Below are positions 17,709-28,599 of a stretch of DNA of 64,000 nucleotides, piece after piece. A program made the position numbers and the translations under genes. Source of the DNA: Vibrio splendidus 12E03 (lineage in GTDB: Bacteria > Pseudomonadota > Gammaproteobacteria > Enterobacterales > Vibrionaceae); contig NZ_AJZD02000062.1 of NCBI RefSeq assembly GCF_000272105.2, positions 28,656 to 92,655 on the forward strand, read 5' to 3'. The notes under the pieces were generated by a model. That model saw nothing but the letters and a program-made list of their open reading frames with translations, had not been told where the DNA came from and made no database searches. How positions within the stretch are numbered: position 1 is the first letter of the stretch; every line of letters starts with the position of its first letter.

Positions 17709-18953
17709 GTGTTTTCTTCTTTATCTCTATTGATAGGTGGCCGATTTAGCCGAGCGAAACAACGAGACAAAATGGTGTCGTTCATCTCTTTGTCTTCGAC
17801 GATTGGTATTGCCGTTGGTGTGGCCGTGATCATCATTGGTTTGTCTGCGATGAATGGCTTTGAGCGAGAGCTTGAGTCGCGTGTACTTTCCGTTATTCCA
17901 CATGGTGAATTCGAGGGTGTCAATGAACCAGTGACTCGCTGGGAGCACGTGATTGAGCAGTCGGTGAAAAATGATAAAGTTGTAGCTGCAGCACCCTATG
18001 TAAAAATTACCGCTCTTGCTGAAAAGGGCAAAGAACTCAAAGCAATTGAAGTTCGTGGTGTTGATCCACAACTTGAACAACAGGTATCAAGCCTATCGAA
18101 ATTTATCGATAAACAAGCTTGGAGTGAGTTTAAAGCAGGGCAACAACAAATCATCTTAGGTTCTGGTGTGGCGAATGTGCTTGGCGCGAAAGTCGGTGAC
18201 TATCTGACTTTGATGATTCCCACTGTTAATGGTTCAGTGAAGGTGCAAGCACCGAAGCGTGTACGCGTTAAAGTGGTCGGTTTGTTGACGCTTAATGGCC
18301 AGATAGACCACAGCTTGGCGCTAATCCCGATTGGCGATGCTCAAGCTTATGCAAACCTAGGCGAGGCAGTAACTGGAGTTTCTTTAAAAGTGACCGATGT
18401 GCTGAACGCGAACTCTATTGTGCGTGAAGTGGGTAACCAGCTTGATGTGTATGTGTATCTACGAAGCTGGCAACAGAAGTTTGGCTTCTTGTACCGAGAT
18501 ATTCAGTTGGTTCGCACCATTATGTATCTGGTGATGGTACTGGTTATTGGTGTTGCTTGTTTCAATATTGTCTCGACCTTAATAATGGCAGTAAAAGACA
18601 GAGCATCGGAGATCGCGATCTTAAGAACCATGGGCGCATCAGATGGTCTTGTGAAGCGCATCTTTGTTTGGCAGGGCGTGTTCTCAGGCGTTTTAGGCAG
18701 TTTAGTAGGGAGTGCGATAGGTGTCTTAGTGGCGCTTAATCTTACGACGCTAATCAAAGGGCTTGAAAAGCTGGTCGATCATCAGTTCTTGTCCGGTGAT
18801 ATCTATTTTGTCGACTTCTTGCCATCACAACTTGATATGACGGATGTTGTTGTGGTTTCCGGCACTGCGATTGTGCTGAGTTTACTGGCGACATGGTACC
18901 CAGCATCACGAGCAGCGAAGTTGAATCCAGCCTCAGTGCTGAGTTCTAAATAG
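17709..18953 (+). CDS. lolE: Lipoprotein-releasing ABC transporter permease LolE
   Basis: A 414-residue permease, paralogous to LolC and of family length. It has the N-terminal membrane segment with the MNGFEREL block and three C-terminal membrane segments. LolE binds the lipoprotein substrate whereas LolC binds LolA. The start is a GTG directly following the lolD stop. The gene ends just before a strong terminator. It continues the LolA-dependent pathway whose carrier gene (lolA) is also in this window. Confidence 0.96.
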   Translation: MFSSLSLLIGGRFSRAKQRDKMVSFISLSSTIGIAVGVAVIIIGLSAMNGFERELESRVLSVIPHGEFEGVNEPVTRWEHVIEQSVKNDKVVAAAPYVKITALAEKGKELKAIEVRGVDPQLEQQVSSLSKFIDKQAWSEFKAGQQQIILGSGVANVLGAKVGDYLTLMIPTVNGSVKVQAPKRVRVKVVGLLTLNGQIDHSLALIPIGDAQAYANLGEAVTGVSLKVTDVLNANSIVREVGNQLDVYVYLRSWQQKFGFLYRDIQLVRTIMYLVMVLVIGVACFNIVSTLIMAVKDRASEIAILRTMGASDGLVKRIFVWQGVFSGVLGSLVGSAIGVLVALNLTTLIKGLEKLVDHQFLSGDIYFVDFLPSQLDMTDVVVVSGTAIVLSLLATWYPASRAAKLNPASVLSSK

Positions 18954-18994
18954 CATTAGCTTAAATAACAAAGCAGTTCCGCATCGATAAATAT

Positions 18995-19024
18995 AAAAAA
19001 GGATCCCAATGGGATCCTTTTTTA
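18995..19024 (+). terminator. Bidirectional terminator after lolE
   Basis: AAAAAAGGATCCC, loop AAT, GGGATCCTTTTTT: a 13-bp perfect stem with a T run on either strand, serving lolE and possibly the convergent DUF2062 gene. Confidence 0.92.
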
Positions 19025-19159
19025 TTGAATTCAATTCGTGTTCTTTACGACTTTCGTTACATGCCAATCTTGTAGAGGTTAGTGGCTCATCTGATTTTAA
19101 CTTGTGTGCGTTTTAAGTGAAGCAAATACAAGGTTAAATTGAATAACAAGTGATGGCGT

Positions 19160-19672
19160 TCAGTGCCTTGCTTGTCGCTTCTTCCAACTTCTTACTACTG
19201 AGTAACGCCATAAACCGCGAATACCAAAGTAGCCAATCATTGCTGAAACCACACCACAAATCAGACAACCCAATAAGAACGGAGGCCCTATAGTGCTCAT
19301 TTGCGCCAAGATGAAGTCCCAAGACAATTCGAAATGGAAGGCTTGAGGTGGCACATGCATAACAAACGCCCCGACTTTATAAGCAAAGTAGAAGAGAACA
19401 GGCATGGTAACCGGGTTACTGATCCAAACAAGTGCGACAGCTAAAGGCAGGTTAACGCCACATGCGACAGCAAGGCCTGCAGACATAATCATTTGACTTG
19501 GTAGAGGGACAAACGCCATGAATAACCCAACAGCAAACGCGCCAGCCGCAGAGCGACGATTAAGGCACCATAAGTTGGGGTTGTACAAAACATTGCCAAA
19601 AACTTTCAATGCTTTCTGACGCTTGATTAGATCATGGTCAGGCATAAATCGTTTGATAAACTTTCTTGGCAT
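19160..19672 (-). CDS. DUF2062 membrane protein
   Basis: A 170-residue inner-membrane protein of unknown function. The N-terminal MPRKFIKR start is the family consensus. Two or three hydrophobic segments follow (about residues 48-68, 75-105 and 130-155), with a VALVWISNPVTMPVLF stretch between. The start codon is only 17 bp from that of divergent comEC, so its promoter must lie within the first codons of comEC. No recognisable Shine-Dalgarno precedes its ATG. Confidence 0.85.
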   Translation of the reverse strand: MPRKFIKRFMPDHDLIKRQKALKVFGNVLYNPNLWCLNRRSAAGAFAVGLFMAFVPLPSQMIMSAGLAVACGVNLPLAVALVWISNPVTMPVLFYFAYKVGAFVMHVPPQAFHFELSWDFILAQMSTIGPPFLLGCLICGVVSAMIGYFGIRGLWRYSVVRSWKKRQARH

Positions 19673-19678
19673 AGGAGG
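19673..19678 (+). promoter_or_regulatory. Strong Shine-Dalgarno deciding the comEC start
   Basis: AGGAGG lies 11 bases before the TTG at 19690 and immediately beside the divergent start codon. It is the reason for accepting the TTG as the comEC start. Confidence 0.7.
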
Positions 19679-19689
19679 AAGCTACTCTC

Positions 19690-22020
19690 TTGTTTAACAC
19701 TTGGTTCTTGATTTCATTTGCTGCGACAGTTGTGTCTGCCAGCTTCTGGCCTGTGATGCCACATTGGGTTTGGGCACCATTGATGCTGTTGTTACTGGTA
19801 GCATCAACAAAGTATAGCGTTTTCCGGCGTGCAAGAGGTCCAGTAACAGCATTGATACTAGTTATCTGCCTAGGGAATGCGATTGAAATACAAACGAGTC
19901 GCTTATTCCAATCAGGGCAGAATACTACCATAAATGCGTCGGTTGTTAGCCTTTTTAGTGAAAATAGCCATGGTTTTGAAAGCGTAATAGTAGCCAGATC
20001 AATTGGCGGCGAAAAATTAATCTTTCCCCAATTGATAAAATTGCGTTTGTTTACTCCTTTTAAGTTAACGCTTGGAGATGATGTCTATTTATCGGCCTCA
20101 ATAAAGCCGATATGGGGCAAACTCAATGAAGCAGGCTTTGACCTCGAAAAGTACTTGTTTAGTGCTGGCGTGGTTGCCAATGCAACTTACAGAGCCGATA
20201 CCAAGTACCGAATTCATTCTAGCACCAACTTACGCGCCCAATGGTTTGAAGCCAGCCTTGAAAGGTTAAGTCTGCTGGCAAATCAAGATCTCATTATCGC
20301 TTTGAGTTTTGGGTATCGAGACCTTATTCCGCCTCAGCGGTGGGATATGCTTAAAAGCAGTGGCCTGATTCACTTGATGGCTATCTCGGGGCTGCATATT
20401 GGGATTGCCTTTGGTATCGGCTATCAGATTGGCAATATATTAAGGTTACTTTCCCCTTCATTTCTTTGGTTACCTACAATATTCGGGCTCGGCTTGGCGT
20501 ATTTCTATAGTTGGTTTGCTGGATTCACGCTGCCAACTTTGAGAGCCTTAGTGATGTGTGTCATCGCGAGTTATTTCTTGTGGCGTGGGCAAAATATCAG
20601 TTTGCTCCGGTATGTCGCTTTAAGCTTGTGCGTGGTCCTGCTGATTTGGCCGTTTTCAGCCTTGTCGAGCAGTTTCTGGTTGTCCTTTGGTGCATTGGGC
20701 GCTGTTCTCTATATCGCATTAAGTACTCAGCGTTTAGCTTCAACCTCTACATTTATCGATCCCGCACTCCAATTGATTAAGATTCAACTGATGCTGACAT
20801 TCCTGATAGCGCCTTTCTCGATGTTGTTTTTCAAAGGATTCAGTTTAGTCTCTGTTTGCTACAATTTACTCCTCTTGCCTTGGGTATCGATGGTGACGAT
20901 CCCGCTGTTGTTTCTGGCAATGTTTGTAAGCTTAATATCGGAGTCAGTGTCTGGCGTGGTTGGTATAACGGCGCTAGACAATGGTTTGGTTAGCCAGGTG
21001 TGGAAGTTGGTCGACTTGTCGCTCGAGCCTCTTGTATTTAGTCTTCCTTTCTCTGAGCGATTTTGGATCCAAGTCGATAATCAGACGATTGCATTATCAG
21101 TATTCCTTATCTTGTTTTTGAGCTTTGTTAGTCGGTATTTCAAGCGAACATTATCGATATTGGTAACTGCAGTGTTTGTGCTGTGGTGGGAGTTCAGCAA
21201 ACCCCAGCAAGACAAACTAACTATTGATATCTTGGATGTTGGGCATGGGTTGTCTTTGGTCTTGGAAAAGAACAATCAGATTGTTGTTTATGATCTTGGC
21301 AATGCGTGGCCAGGAGGCTCGGTTGTTGAGTCTTTGTTGATTCCTACTTTGAATCAGCGGGGGATTTATGAATTAGAAGGCGTGATTGTGAGTCATTTCG
21401 ATTCTGACCATGCTGGTGGTTATCCGGCATTACTTAAGAACTATACGCCAAAGTGGATAAGAACCAGTCAGAACATTATTCAAGAACGCCAATCTATCAC
21501 TCAAGCCCCGTCTAATATTCAAACATGTACTATTGGAGAGGTTTGGAACTGGCAAGATGTTGTTTTTGAGGTGTTGTGGCCGCCTAAGCAAGTAAAGAGG
21601 GCGTATAACCCACATTCGTGTGTGGTCAAGATCTCAGATCATAGTGCTGATTTCTCAATGTTGCTCACTGGTGATATTGAACTGGTAAGTGAGTGGTTAC
21701 TTGCTCGTGAAGGAGAACAGCTAAGGAGTGATGTTATGTTGGTTCCGCATCATGGCAGCGATTCGTCATCGATTAAGTCGTTTATTGAGGCGGTGTCTCC
21801 TCAGTTGGCGATAGCTTCTCTTGCCAAAGGCAACCAGTGGGGAATGCCGAGTGAGTCTGTTATTGAACGTTATCAGGAAGCGGGGAGTACTTGGCTAGAT
21901 ACTGGAGAAAGCGGACAAATAACCATCACTCTTAGCAAAGAAGGTTGGCAATATCATGCGATTAGAGAGCAACAAGGCGGGCAGTGGTATAGGCAGATGC
22001 TCCGTAAGGGAGTAGAATAG
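19690..22020 (+). CDS. comEC: DNA-internalisation competence protein ComEC/Rec2
   Basis: A 776-residue inner-membrane channel protein that carries single-stranded DNA into the cytoplasm during natural transformation. N-terminal membrane segments and a DUF4131-type soluble domain are followed by the competence domain (GLIHLMAISGLHIGIAFG around residue 230). A series of membrane helices and a C-terminal metallo-beta-lactamase fold complete it, with the metal motif SHFDSDHAGG at about residue 568. A second block, VPHHGSDSSS, lies near residue 690. The start is a TTG supported by an AGGAGG ribosome site. It leads the comEC-msbA-lpxK-ycaR-kdsB block. Its promoter must overlap the DUF2062 gene on the other strand. 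Confidence 0.95.
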   Translation: MFNTWFLISFAATVVSASFWPVMPHWVWAPLMLLLLVASTKYSVFRRARGPVTALILVICLGNAIEIQTSRLFQSGQNTTINASVVSLFSENSHGFESVIVARSIGGEKLIFPQLIKLRLFTPFKLTLGDDVYLSASIKPIWGKLNEAGFDLEKYLFSAGVVANATYRADTKYRIHSSTNLRAQWFEASLERLSLLANQDLIIALSFGYRDLIPPQRWDMLKSSGLIHLMAISGLHIGIAFGIGYQIGNILRLLSPSFLWLPTIFGLGLAYFYSWFAGFTLPTLRALVMCVIASYFLWRGQNISLLRYVALSLCVVLLIWPFSALSSSFWLSFGALGAVLYIALSTQRLASTSTFIDPALQLIKIQLMLTFLIAPFSMLFFKGFSLVSVCYNLLLLPWVSMVTIPLLFLAMFVSLISESVSGVVGITALDNGLVSQVWKLVDLSLEPLVFSLPFSERFWIQVDNQTIALSVFLILFLSFVSRYFKRTLSILVTAVFVLWWEFSKPQQDKLTIDILDVGHGLSLVLEKNNQIVVYDLGNAWPGGSVVESLLIPTLNQRGIYELEGVIVSHFDSDHAGGYPALLKNYTPKWIRTSQNIIQERQSITQAPSNIQTCTIGEVWNWQDVVFEVLWPPKQVKRAYNPHSCVVKISDHSADFSMLLTGDIELVSEWLLAREGEQLRSDVMLVPHHGSDSSSIKSFIEAVSPQLAIASLAKGNQWGMPSESVIERYQEAGSTWLDTGESGQITITLSKEGWQYHAIREQQGGQWYRQMLRKGVE

Positions 22021-22051
22021 ATAGATTATTGTGAGAAAATTAAGCGATTCT

Positions 22052-23800
22052 ATGTCAACACAAACAGATGAAACTACCTGGGTCACATTTAAAAGACTTT
22101 GGACTTATATTCGATTATATAAGGCCGGCCTAGGTGTTGCGGTAATTGCGCTTATTATAAATGCCGTTTCTGATACCTATATGATTTCCTTACTAAAGCC
22201 GTTACTTGATGAAGGCTTTGGTAATGCTGAATCTGACTTTTTACGCACGCTTCCAATCATTATCTTTGCCATGATGTTCATTCGTGGTGTCAGTGGTTTC
22301 GTCTCAACCTATTGCTTGAGCTGGGTTTCTGGCAATGTGGTTATGGAAATTCGTCGCAAAATTTTCAGCCATTTCATGCACATGCCTGTTTCTTTCTTCG
22401 ATAAAGAACAGACAGGTGCGCTGCTATCTCGAATTACTTACGATTCTGAGCAAGTGTCTGCCGCGACGAGTAAAGCGCTAGTCAGCATTGTGCGTGAAGG
22501 TGCAAGCATTATTGGCTTGCTAACATTGATGTTCTGGAACAGCTGGCAGTTGTCTTTGGTTCTATTTGCGGTTGCTCCTCTTGTTGCGTGGGCGATCAGT
22601 ATCGTATCGAAGCGATTCAGAAAGATCTCTAAGAACATGCAAACCAGCATGGGTCACGTTGCTTCTTCAGCTGAACAAATGCTGAAAGGGCATAAAGTGG
22701 TTCTAACTTACGGTGGTCAAGATCTAGAAAAACACCGCTTTGATAAAGTTAGTAACCAAATGCGCCAACAAAGCATGAAGCTAATCACGGCTCAAGCGGC
22801 TGCTAACCCAATTATTCAAATGATCGCATCAGTTGCGATTGTTGTTGTTCTATTCCTTGCTAGTGTCGATTCTATTAAAGCCGAGCTTACTCCTGGTACA
22901 TTCACTGTTGTGTTCTCTGCAATGTTTGGTCTATTACGTCCGCTAAAGGCGTTAACTAACGTAACGTCTGAATTCCAACGTGGTATGGCTGCGAGTACGA
23001 CTCTATTTGGTTTGATGGATCTAGATACCGAGCAAAACAAAGGAACGTTGAAACCTGAAACTGTAACGGGTGAAGTTGCAGTAAAAGATGTCACGTTTAC
23101 TTATGACGGTGCAGAGAAACCAGCACTTGATAAGGTCAGCTTTAATATACCGAAAGGTAAAACGGTTGCGCTTGTTGGGCGGTCGGGTTCGGGTAAGAGT
23201 ACCATTGCCAACCTATTTACTCGTTTTTATGACGTAGACTCTGGTTCAATTGAGCTTGATGGCCACGACATTCGTGATTACGAATTGAGAAACCTGCGTG
23301 AGCACTTTGCTCTCGTTTCTCAAAATGTACATCTGTTTAACGATACGGTGGCTAACAACATCGCTTACGCAGCAGAAGAACAGTATTCACGTGAGCAGAT
23401 CGAACACGCGGCTAAGCTTGCTCATGCAAGTGAGTTTATCGATGGCATGGAAAATGGCATTGATACTGTTGTGGGCGAGAATGGCGCGAGTCTTTCTGGT
23501 GGTCAAAGACAGCGTATTGCGATTGCTCGAGCGCTATTGAGAGATGCTCCGGTTTTGATTCTTGATGAGGCAACGTCTGCACTGGATACAGAGTCAGAGA
23601 GAGCTATTCAATCCGCACTAGAAGAGCTGCAGAAAGACAAAACAGTATTAGTTATCGCACACCGACTCTCTACCATCGAGCAAGCCGATGAGATTCTAGT
23701 GGTTGATGATGGTCATATTGTAGAAAGGGGCGCACATGCTGAGCTAATCGCACATGATGGCGCCTATGCACAATTACACCGAATTCAGTTCAGCGGATAA
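22052..23800 (+). CDS. msbA: Lipid A export ATP-binding/permease protein MsbA
   Basis: An inner-membrane flippase for lipid A-core; 582 residues from the ATG at 22052, exactly the E. coli length. The frame is open to a GTG at 22031, but those extra residues do not belong to the family and the ATG is preferred. Six membrane segments are followed by the nucleotide-binding domain with Walker [10 protein letters not shown] near residue 377 and signature LSGGQRQR near 481. It lies 31 bases after comEC and 14 bases before lpxK, the next lipid A gene. Confidence 0.95.
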   Translation: MSTQTDETTWVTFKRLWTYIRLYKAGLGVAVIALIINAVSDTYMISLLKPLLDEGFGNAESDFLRTLPIIIFAMMFIRGVSGFVSTYCLSWVSGNVVMEIRRKIFSHFMHMPVSFFDKEQTGALLSRITYDSEQVSAATSKALVSIVREGASIIGLLTLMFWNSWQLSLVLFAVAPLVAWAISIVSKRFRKISKNMQTSMGHVASSAEQMLKGHKVVLTYGGQDLEKHRFDKVSNQMRQQSMKLITAQAAANPIIQMIASVAIVVVLFLASVDSIKAELTPGTFTVVFSAMFGLLRPLKALTNVTSEFQRGMAASTTLFGLMDLDTEQNKGTLKPETVTGEVAVKDVTFTYDGAEKPALDKVSFNIPKGKTVALVGRSGSGKSTIANLFTRFYDVDSGSIELDGHDIRDYELRNLREHFALVSQNVHLFNDTVANNIAYAAEEQYSREQIEHAAKLAHASEFIDGMENGIDTVVGENGASLSGGQRQRIAIARALLRDAPVLILDEATSALDTESERAIQSALEELQKDKTVLVIAHRLSTIEQADEILVVDDGHIVERGAHAELIAHDGAYAQLHRIQFSG

Positions 23801-23814
23801 GATTAGGTCTTGTT

Positions 23815-24822
23815 GTGATCGAAAAGATTTGGTTTAACAATCACCCGTTGAAATATCTTCTCTGGCCGCTTTTGTGGCCACTGAGTCTGCTGTTCAAAAT
23901 GATCAGTAGTCAGCGCCGTGACGCTTATCTATCGGGGAAGAAAGAGACCTACCGCCCGCCTTTACCTGTTATTGTTGTGGGCAATATTACTGCTGGTGGA
24001 AATGGTAAAACACCGGTTGTGATTTGGTTAGTTGAGATGTTGCAAGCCAACGGCTTTAAACCCGGAGTCGTATCTCGTGGCTACGGTGCAAAAGCACCAA
24101 GCTATCCGTTGGTGTTGGATGAAAATACCCCAGCTGAGCATTCGGGTGATGAACCTCGCTTGATTCGTAAGCGAACTGGTGCGCCAGTCGCAGTCGACCC
24201 TGTGCGAGCTAACGCAGTGAAAGCATTGCTGAGCAAAGGCGTTGATGTGATTATCACTGACGATGGCCTTCAGCATTACGCGCTTGAACGCGACATTGAA
24301 TTTGCAGTTATCGACGGCGCAAGACGCTTTGGTAGTGAGAGTTTGATTCCTTTAGGTCCATTACGAGAGCCGGTTTCTCGTTTAGATGAAGTCGACTTTT
24401 TGGTAAACAATGGCGGTAAAGCGCACGGTCGAGAGTTCTCGATGTCTTTGCTTCCAAGCCAAGCAGTTAACCTAAAGACTGGTCAGAAAAGGTCTGTGGC
24501 AGAATTACAGAAGCTGGTGGCTTTTGCCGGTATTGGCCACCCACCGCGCTTTTTTAAAACATTGGAAGATCTTGATGGTGATGTGGTTTTCACACAGGGC
24601 TTCGCCGACCATCAAGATTTTGATCAAGATGAACTTCATGCCTTAGCTAATAAAGGTATGAATCTGATTATGACAGAAAAAGACGCTGTAAAATGCGAAG
24701 AATATGCGCAAGATAACTGGTGGTATCTTCCAGTTTCTGCGCAGTTTGATGAAGATTCGCAACAGCAAATTTTAAAAAGAATAAAAGAGGTTATGGAATA
24801 CTATGGATCACCGTCTACTTGA
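23815..24822 (+). CDS. lpxK: Tetraacyldisaccharide 4'-kinase LpxK
   Basis: A 335-residue membrane-associated kinase (E. coli 328) that adds the 4'-phosphate to the lipid A precursor. The N-terminal hydrophobic segment ([13 protein letters not shown]) is followed by the atypical P-loop [12 protein letters not shown] near residue 55 and a TDDGLQH motif near residue 150. The start is a GTG at 23815. The end overlaps the small ycaR gene by 20 bases. Confidence 0.95.
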   Translation: MIEKIWFNNHPLKYLLWPLLWPLSLLFKMISSQRRDAYLSGKKETYRPPLPVIVVGNITAGGNGKTPVVIWLVEMLQANGFKPGVVSRGYGAKAPSYPLVLDENTPAEHSGDEPRLIRKRTGAPVAVDPVRANAVKALLSKGVDVIITDDGLQHYALERDIEFAVIDGARRFGSESLIPLGPLREPVSRLDEVDFLVNNGGKAHGREFSMSLLPSQAVNLKTGQKRSVAELQKLVAFAGIGHPPRFFKTLEDLDGDVVFTQGFADHQDFDQDELHALANKGMNLIMTEKDAVKCEEYAQDNWWYLPVSAQFDEDSQQQILKRIKEVMEYYGSPST

Positions 24823-24982
24823 GATCGTTGCTTGCCCTGTATGTAAAGGTAAACTAACTTTTGACAAGGATAAGCAAGAGCTTGTTTGTAAAATTGATCG
24901 CCTTGCTTACCCAATTAAAGAGGGTATTCCTGTTCTTTTAGAACCTGAAGCTCGCACCGTTTCTATGGATGAGGGTAAGTAA
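24803..24982 (+). CDS. ycaR: Trm112-family small protein YcaR
   Basis: A 59-residue protein, easily missed because of its size. It begins [18 protein letters not shown] and has cysteines 11, 14 and 29 in a zinc-ribbon-like arrangement. It is nearly the same as E. coli YcaR throughout. The start lies within the end of lpxK, and its stop shares one base with the kdsB ATG (TAATG), so the three genes are translationally coupled. Exact role unknown; Trm112-like proteins activate partner methyltransferases in other organisms. Confidence 0.93.
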   Translation: MDHRLLEIVACPVCKGKLTFDKDKQELVCKIDRLAYPIKEGIPVLLEPEARTVSMDEGK

Positions 24983-25728
24983 TGTCTTATACGGTTGTTA
25001 TACCTGCAAGATATCAATCGAGCCGTTTACCGGGGAAGCCACTTGCTGACATTGGTGGAAAGCCGATGATTCAATGGGTATACGAACAGTCAATGAAAGC
25101 GGGTGCCGATAACGTTATTATCGCTACTGACGACGCTCGAGTTGAAAAAGCGGCTAAAGCATTTGGCGCGACCGTTTGTATGACATCACCGAATCATGAG
25201 TCAGGCACTGAACGCCTAGCTGAAGTGATTGAAGTTATGAAGATTCCTGATGATCATATTATCGTGAATGTTCAAGGTGATGAGCCACTTATTCCACCTG
25301 CGATCATTAATCAGGTTGCCAATAATCTTGCGAACAGTACAGCTCCGATGGCAACGTTAGGTGTGGAAATTACTCATGCTGATGAAGTGTTTAACCCTAA
25401 TGCCGTTAAAGTTGTAACTGATAAAGACGGTTACGCCTTGTATTTTAGCCGAGCAACCATACCTTGGGATCGCGATGCTTACGCGAACAACGGTACTGCA
25501 GCGGAATCTCCTTTGCTTCGTCATATTGGTATCTATGCTTACCGAGCGGGTTTTATCAATACCTACATCAATTGGGAACCAAGTACTCTTGAGCGTATTG
25601 AGTGCCTAGAGCAATTACGCGTGCTTTGGTACGGTGAAAAAATCCACGTAGATGTTGCGGCGGAAGCGCCGGCTGCTGGTGTTGATACGCCTGAAGACCT
25701 AGAAGCGGTTCGAGCTATTATTGGCTAA
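24982..25728 (+). CDS. kdsB: CMP-Kdo synthetase KdsB
   Basis: A 248-residue cytidylyltransferase (3-deoxy-manno-octulosonate cytidylyltransferase), the same length as in E. coli. It activates Kdo with CTP for the inner core of lipopolysaccharide. The nucleotide-binding signature [16 protein letters not shown] is at the N-terminus, and [10 protein letters not shown] around residue 94 is the metal-binding block. It ends the msbA-lpxK-ycaR-kdsB envelope cluster and is followed by a terminator. Confidence 0.97.
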   Translation: MSYTVVIPARYQSSRLPGKPLADIGGKPMIQWVYEQSMKAGADNVIIATDDARVEKAAKAFGATVCMTSPNHESGTERLAEVIEVMKIPDDHIIVNVQGDEPLIPPAIINQVANNLANSTAPMATLGVEITHADEVFNPNAVKVVTDKDGYALYFSRATIPWDRDAYANNGTAAESPLLRHIGIYAYRAGFINTYINWEPSTLERIECLEQLRVLWYGEKIHVDVAAEAPAAGVDTPEDLEAVRAIIG

Positions 25729-25775
25729 GCTTCTTTGAGCGAGTTCTTCTTTGCTCTACAAAATTAGAAATGATG

Positions 25776-25801
25776 AGCCTTGCCTATTGCGAGGCTTTTT
25801 T
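25776..25801 (+). terminator. Intrinsic terminator after kdsB
   Basis: AGCCTTGC (25776-25783) pairs with GCGAGGCT (25789-25796) with one mismatch, followed by six T. Confidence 0.8.
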
Positions 25802-25945
25802 CTATCTAACGAAAAGTGCGCTATCGAAAAGCGCGTGTGTGTCTTATTGACCTAAGCAAACGGATATTGAGATAGTTGCATTGCTTTATGCATCATCAAC
25901 ACGGAATTATCTGAGATTTACCTCGCTCGAGTTCCAATTTTTCTC

Positions 25946-25951
25946 TATAAT
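25946..25951 (+). promoter_or_regulatory. Candidate -10 element for cmk-rpsA
   Basis: A perfect TATAAT lies 70 bp before the cmk start. No good -35 is seen at 16-18 bp, so only the -10 is reported. Confidence 0.35.
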
Positions 25952-26020
25952 ATGCCGCCTATAAAGTAATGGCGAATCGCTAGTACAGAATAAAACTTAC
26001 GACAAAACGTGGAGTAAAAG

Positions 26021-26701
26021 ATGCCTTCTCAAAGCCCAGTGATTACGGTTGATGGACCAAGTGGTGCAGGTAAAGGTACCCTGTGTATGTTGCTAGCAGA
26101 TAAGCTAGGCTTTCATCTTCTAGACTCAGGTGCGATCTATCGCGTATTGGCTTTAGCGGCAATTCACCATGGTGTGGATACTGAATCAGAGGATGCTTTA
26201 GTACCGCTTGCTACACACTTAGACGTGCAGTTTATTGCTGAAGGCGACTTAGTTAAGGTTATCCTAGAAGGTGAAGATGTGTCTGGTGAACTTCGTAAAG
26301 AAGAGACAGGCATGGCGGCTTCAAAAGTTGCTGCTTTACCTCGCGTTCGCGAAGCACTGCTTCGTCGTCAACGCGCATTCAGCGCTGCGCCTGGTTTGGT
26401 TGCAGATGGTCGTGACATGGGAACGGTTGTGTTTCCTGAAGCTGAAGCGAAAATATTTTTAGATGCAAGTGCTGAAGAGCGTGCGAGTCGCCGCCTTAAA
26501 CAGTTGCAACAGAAGGGGTTAGATGTTAAATTTGACGACCTTTTGAGCGAGATCCAAGAGCGAGACGACCGAGATCGTAATCGCCCAGTGGCGCCACTTC
26601 GCCCTGCAGAGGATGCTCTAGTGCTTGACTCCACCTCAATGAATATTGAGCAGGTAGTAGAAAAAGCACTACACTATATTGAATCGAAACTGGCTGGGTA
26701 A
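26021..26701 (+). CDS. cmk: Cytidylate kinase
   Basis: A 226-residue nucleoside monophosphate kinase (E. coli 227) that phosphorylates CMP and dCMP. The P-loop is [11 protein letters not shown] near residue 13. [14 protein letters not shown] block near residue 130 binds the CMP base, and [11 protein letters not shown] near residue 186 is the lid region. It is followed directly by rpsA with no terminator between, as in E. coli, so cotranscription is likely. Confidence 0.97.
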   Translation: MPSQSPVITVDGPSGAGKGTLCMLLADKLGFHLLDSGAIYRVLALAAIHHGVDTESEDALVPLATHLDVQFIAEGDLVKVILEGEDVSGELRKEETGMAASKVAALPRVREALLRRQRAFSAAPGLVADGRDMGTVVFPEAEAKIFLDASAEERASRRLKQLQQKGLDVKFDDLLSEIQERDDRDRNRPVAPLRPAEDALVLDSTSMNIEQVVEKALHYIESKLAG

Positions 26702-26807
26702 TTTCGCCGAGCTAGTACGAACGTTGGTCGCAAGGATGATGACTGGCGAATTTATCAACCCCATGCGGTAGGATACCCATGGACGTTTAATTATTGAAGA
26801 TTAAATA
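26702..26807 (+). promoter_or_regulatory. rpsA leader, likely S1 autoregulation region
   Basis: A 106-base gap holds no gene and only a weak GAAG ribosome site before the rpsA ATG. In gammaproteobacteria the S1 mRNA leader folds into hairpins that substitute for a strong Shine-Dalgarno and allow repression by S1. Placement and the weak ribosome site fit; the fold was not computed. Confidence 0.45.
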
Positions 26808-28478
26808 ATGACTGAATCTTTTGCTCAACTCTTTGAAGAGTTTCTATCTGAAACTGAATTCCAACAAGGCAGCATCGTTAAAGGTACTGTAGTAGCTATC
26901 GAGAACGGTTTCGTTCTTGTAGACGCTGGTCTTAAGTCTGAATCTGCTATCCCTGCTGAACAATTCAAGAACGCTGCTGGCGAACTTGAAGTTGAAGTTG
27001 GTGCTGAAGTAGACGTAGCTCTAGACGCTGTTGAAGATGGTTTCGGTGAAACTCAACTTTCTCGTGAGAAAGCTAAGCGTCACGAAGCTTGGATCGTACT
27101 TGAGAAAGCTTGTGAAGAAGCTGAAACTGTTGTTGGTATCATCAACGGTAAAGTTAAAGGCGGTTTCACTGTTGAACTTAACGGTATCCGTGCTTTCCTT
27201 CCAGGTTCTCTAGTAGACGTACGTCCTATCCGTGACACTGCTCACCTAGAAAACAAAGAGCTAGAGTTCAAAGTAATCAAGCTAGACCAGAAGCGTAACA
27301 ACGTTGTTGTTTCTCGTCGTGCTGTTATCGAATCTGAAAACAGTGTTGAGCGTGACGAACTTCTTGAAACTCTACAAGAAGGTACTGAAGTTAAAGGTAT
27401 CGTTAAGAACCTTACTGACTACGGTGCATTCGTTGACCTTGGCGGTGTTGACGGTCTTCTACATATCACAGATATGGCTTGGAAGCGCGTTAAGCACCCA
27501 TCAGAGATCGTTAACGTTGGTGACGAAATCCTAGTTAAAGTTCTTAAGTTCGATCGTGAGCGCACTCGTGTTTCACTAGGTCTTAAGCAACTAGGCGAAG
27601 ATCCATGGGTAGCAATCGCTAAGCGTTACCCAGAAGGTCACAAGCTTTCTGGTCGTGTTACAAACCTAACTGACTACGGCTGCTTCGTTGAAATCGAAGA
27701 AGGCGTTGAAGGTCTAGTACACGTTTCTGAAATGGATTGGACTAACAAGAACATCCACCCTTCTAAAGTTGTTAATGTTGGCGACGAAGTTGAGGTTATG
27801 GTTCTTGATATCGACGAAGAACGTCGTCGTATCTCTCTAGGTCTGAAACAGTGTAAAGCTAACCCATGGCAGTCATTTGCAGAAATGCAAGCTAAGGGCG
27901 ACAAAGTTACTGGTAAGATCAAGTCTATCACTGACTTTGGTATCTTCATCGGTCTAGAAGGCGGTATCGACGGTCTTGTACACCTATCTGACATTTCTTG
28001 GAACGCTGCCGGCGAAGAAGCTGTACGTGAATACAAGAAAGGCGACGAAATCTCTGCTGTTGTTCTAGCAGTAGATGCAGAGCGTGAGCGTATTTCTCTT
28101 GGCGTTAAGCAAATGGAAAACGACCCGTTCAACGCATACGTTGCTGACAACAAGAAAGGTGTTCTTGTAAACGGTACTGTTACTGCAGTTGACGCGAAAG
28201 GCGCTACTATCGAGCTAATCGAAGGCGTTGAAGGTTACATCCGCGCTTCTGAAGTTTCTCGCGACCGTATCGAAGATGCATCTCTAATCCTAAGCGTTGG
28301 CGACAGCGTTGAAGCGAAGTTCACTGGTGTAGACCGTAAGAACCGCGTAATCAACCTATCTATCAAAGCTAAAGATGAAGCTGATGAGCAAGAAGCAATG
28401 GCTTCACTGAACAAGTCTGAAGAAGGCGCGTTCGGTAACGCAATGGCAGACGCATTCAAAGCTGCTAAAGGCGAATAA
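26808..28478 (+). CDS. rpsA: 30S ribosomal protein S1
   Basis: A 556-residue protein (E. coli 557) with six S1 RNA-binding domains. The repeats show as recurrent G.V.....GCFVE and ISLGLKQ blocks at about residues 190-260, 275-345, 362-432 and 449-518, plus two ribosome-binding N-terminal domains. It melts structured mRNA for the 30S subunit. Codon choice is strongly biased (GTT, GGT, CGT, AAC), as expected for a highly expressed gene. It is followed by a terminator and then ihfB, the E. coli order. Confidence 0.98.
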   Translation: MTESFAQLFEEFLSETEFQQGSIVKGTVVAIENGFVLVDAGLKSESAIPAEQFKNAAGELEVEVGAEVDVALDAVEDGFGETQLSREKAKRHEAWIVLEKACEEAETVVGIINGKVKGGFTVELNGIRAFLPGSLVDVRPIRDTAHLENKELEFKVIKLDQKRNNVVVSRRAVIESENSVERDELLETLQEGTEVKGIVKNLTDYGAFVDLGGVDGLLHITDMAWKRVKHPSEIVNVGDEILVKVLKFDRERTRVSLGLKQLGEDPWVAIAKRYPEGHKLSGRVTNLTDYGCFVEIEEGVEGLVHVSEMDWTNKNIHPSKVVNVGDEVEVMVLDIDEERRRISLGLKQCKANPWQSFAEMQAKGDKVTGKIKSITDFGIFIGLEGGIDGLVHLSDISWNAAGEEAVREYKKGDEISAVVLAVDAERERISLGVKQMENDPFNAYVADNKKGVLVNGTVTAVDAKGATIELIEGVEGYIRASEVSRDRIEDASLILSVGDSVEAKFTGVDRKNRVINLSIKAKDEADEQEAMASLNKSEEGAFGNAMADAFKAAKGE

Positions 28479-28515
28479 TAGCTTCTCATTAAGAGAATTA
28501 TAGCTATCTAGCCAA

Positions 28516-28544
28516 GAAAGGAGCCGTAAGGCTCCTTTTTTTTT
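28516..28544 (+). terminator. Intrinsic terminator after rpsA
   Basis: AAAGGAGCC, loop GTAA, GGCTCCTTT, then a run of T to 28544. Confidence 0.93.
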
Positions 28545-28570
28545 GCTTATTTTTCCGATAGGTCTATAAT
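28543..28570 (+). promoter_or_regulatory. Candidate ihfB promoter
   Basis: TTGCTT (28543-28548) and TATAAT (28565-28570) are 16 bp apart. The -35 touches the T run of the rpsA terminator, and the start codon is 30 bases past the -10. Confidence 0.5.
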
Positions 28571-28599
28571 TTCTAAAAAGAAAACCAACGAGGGTAACT

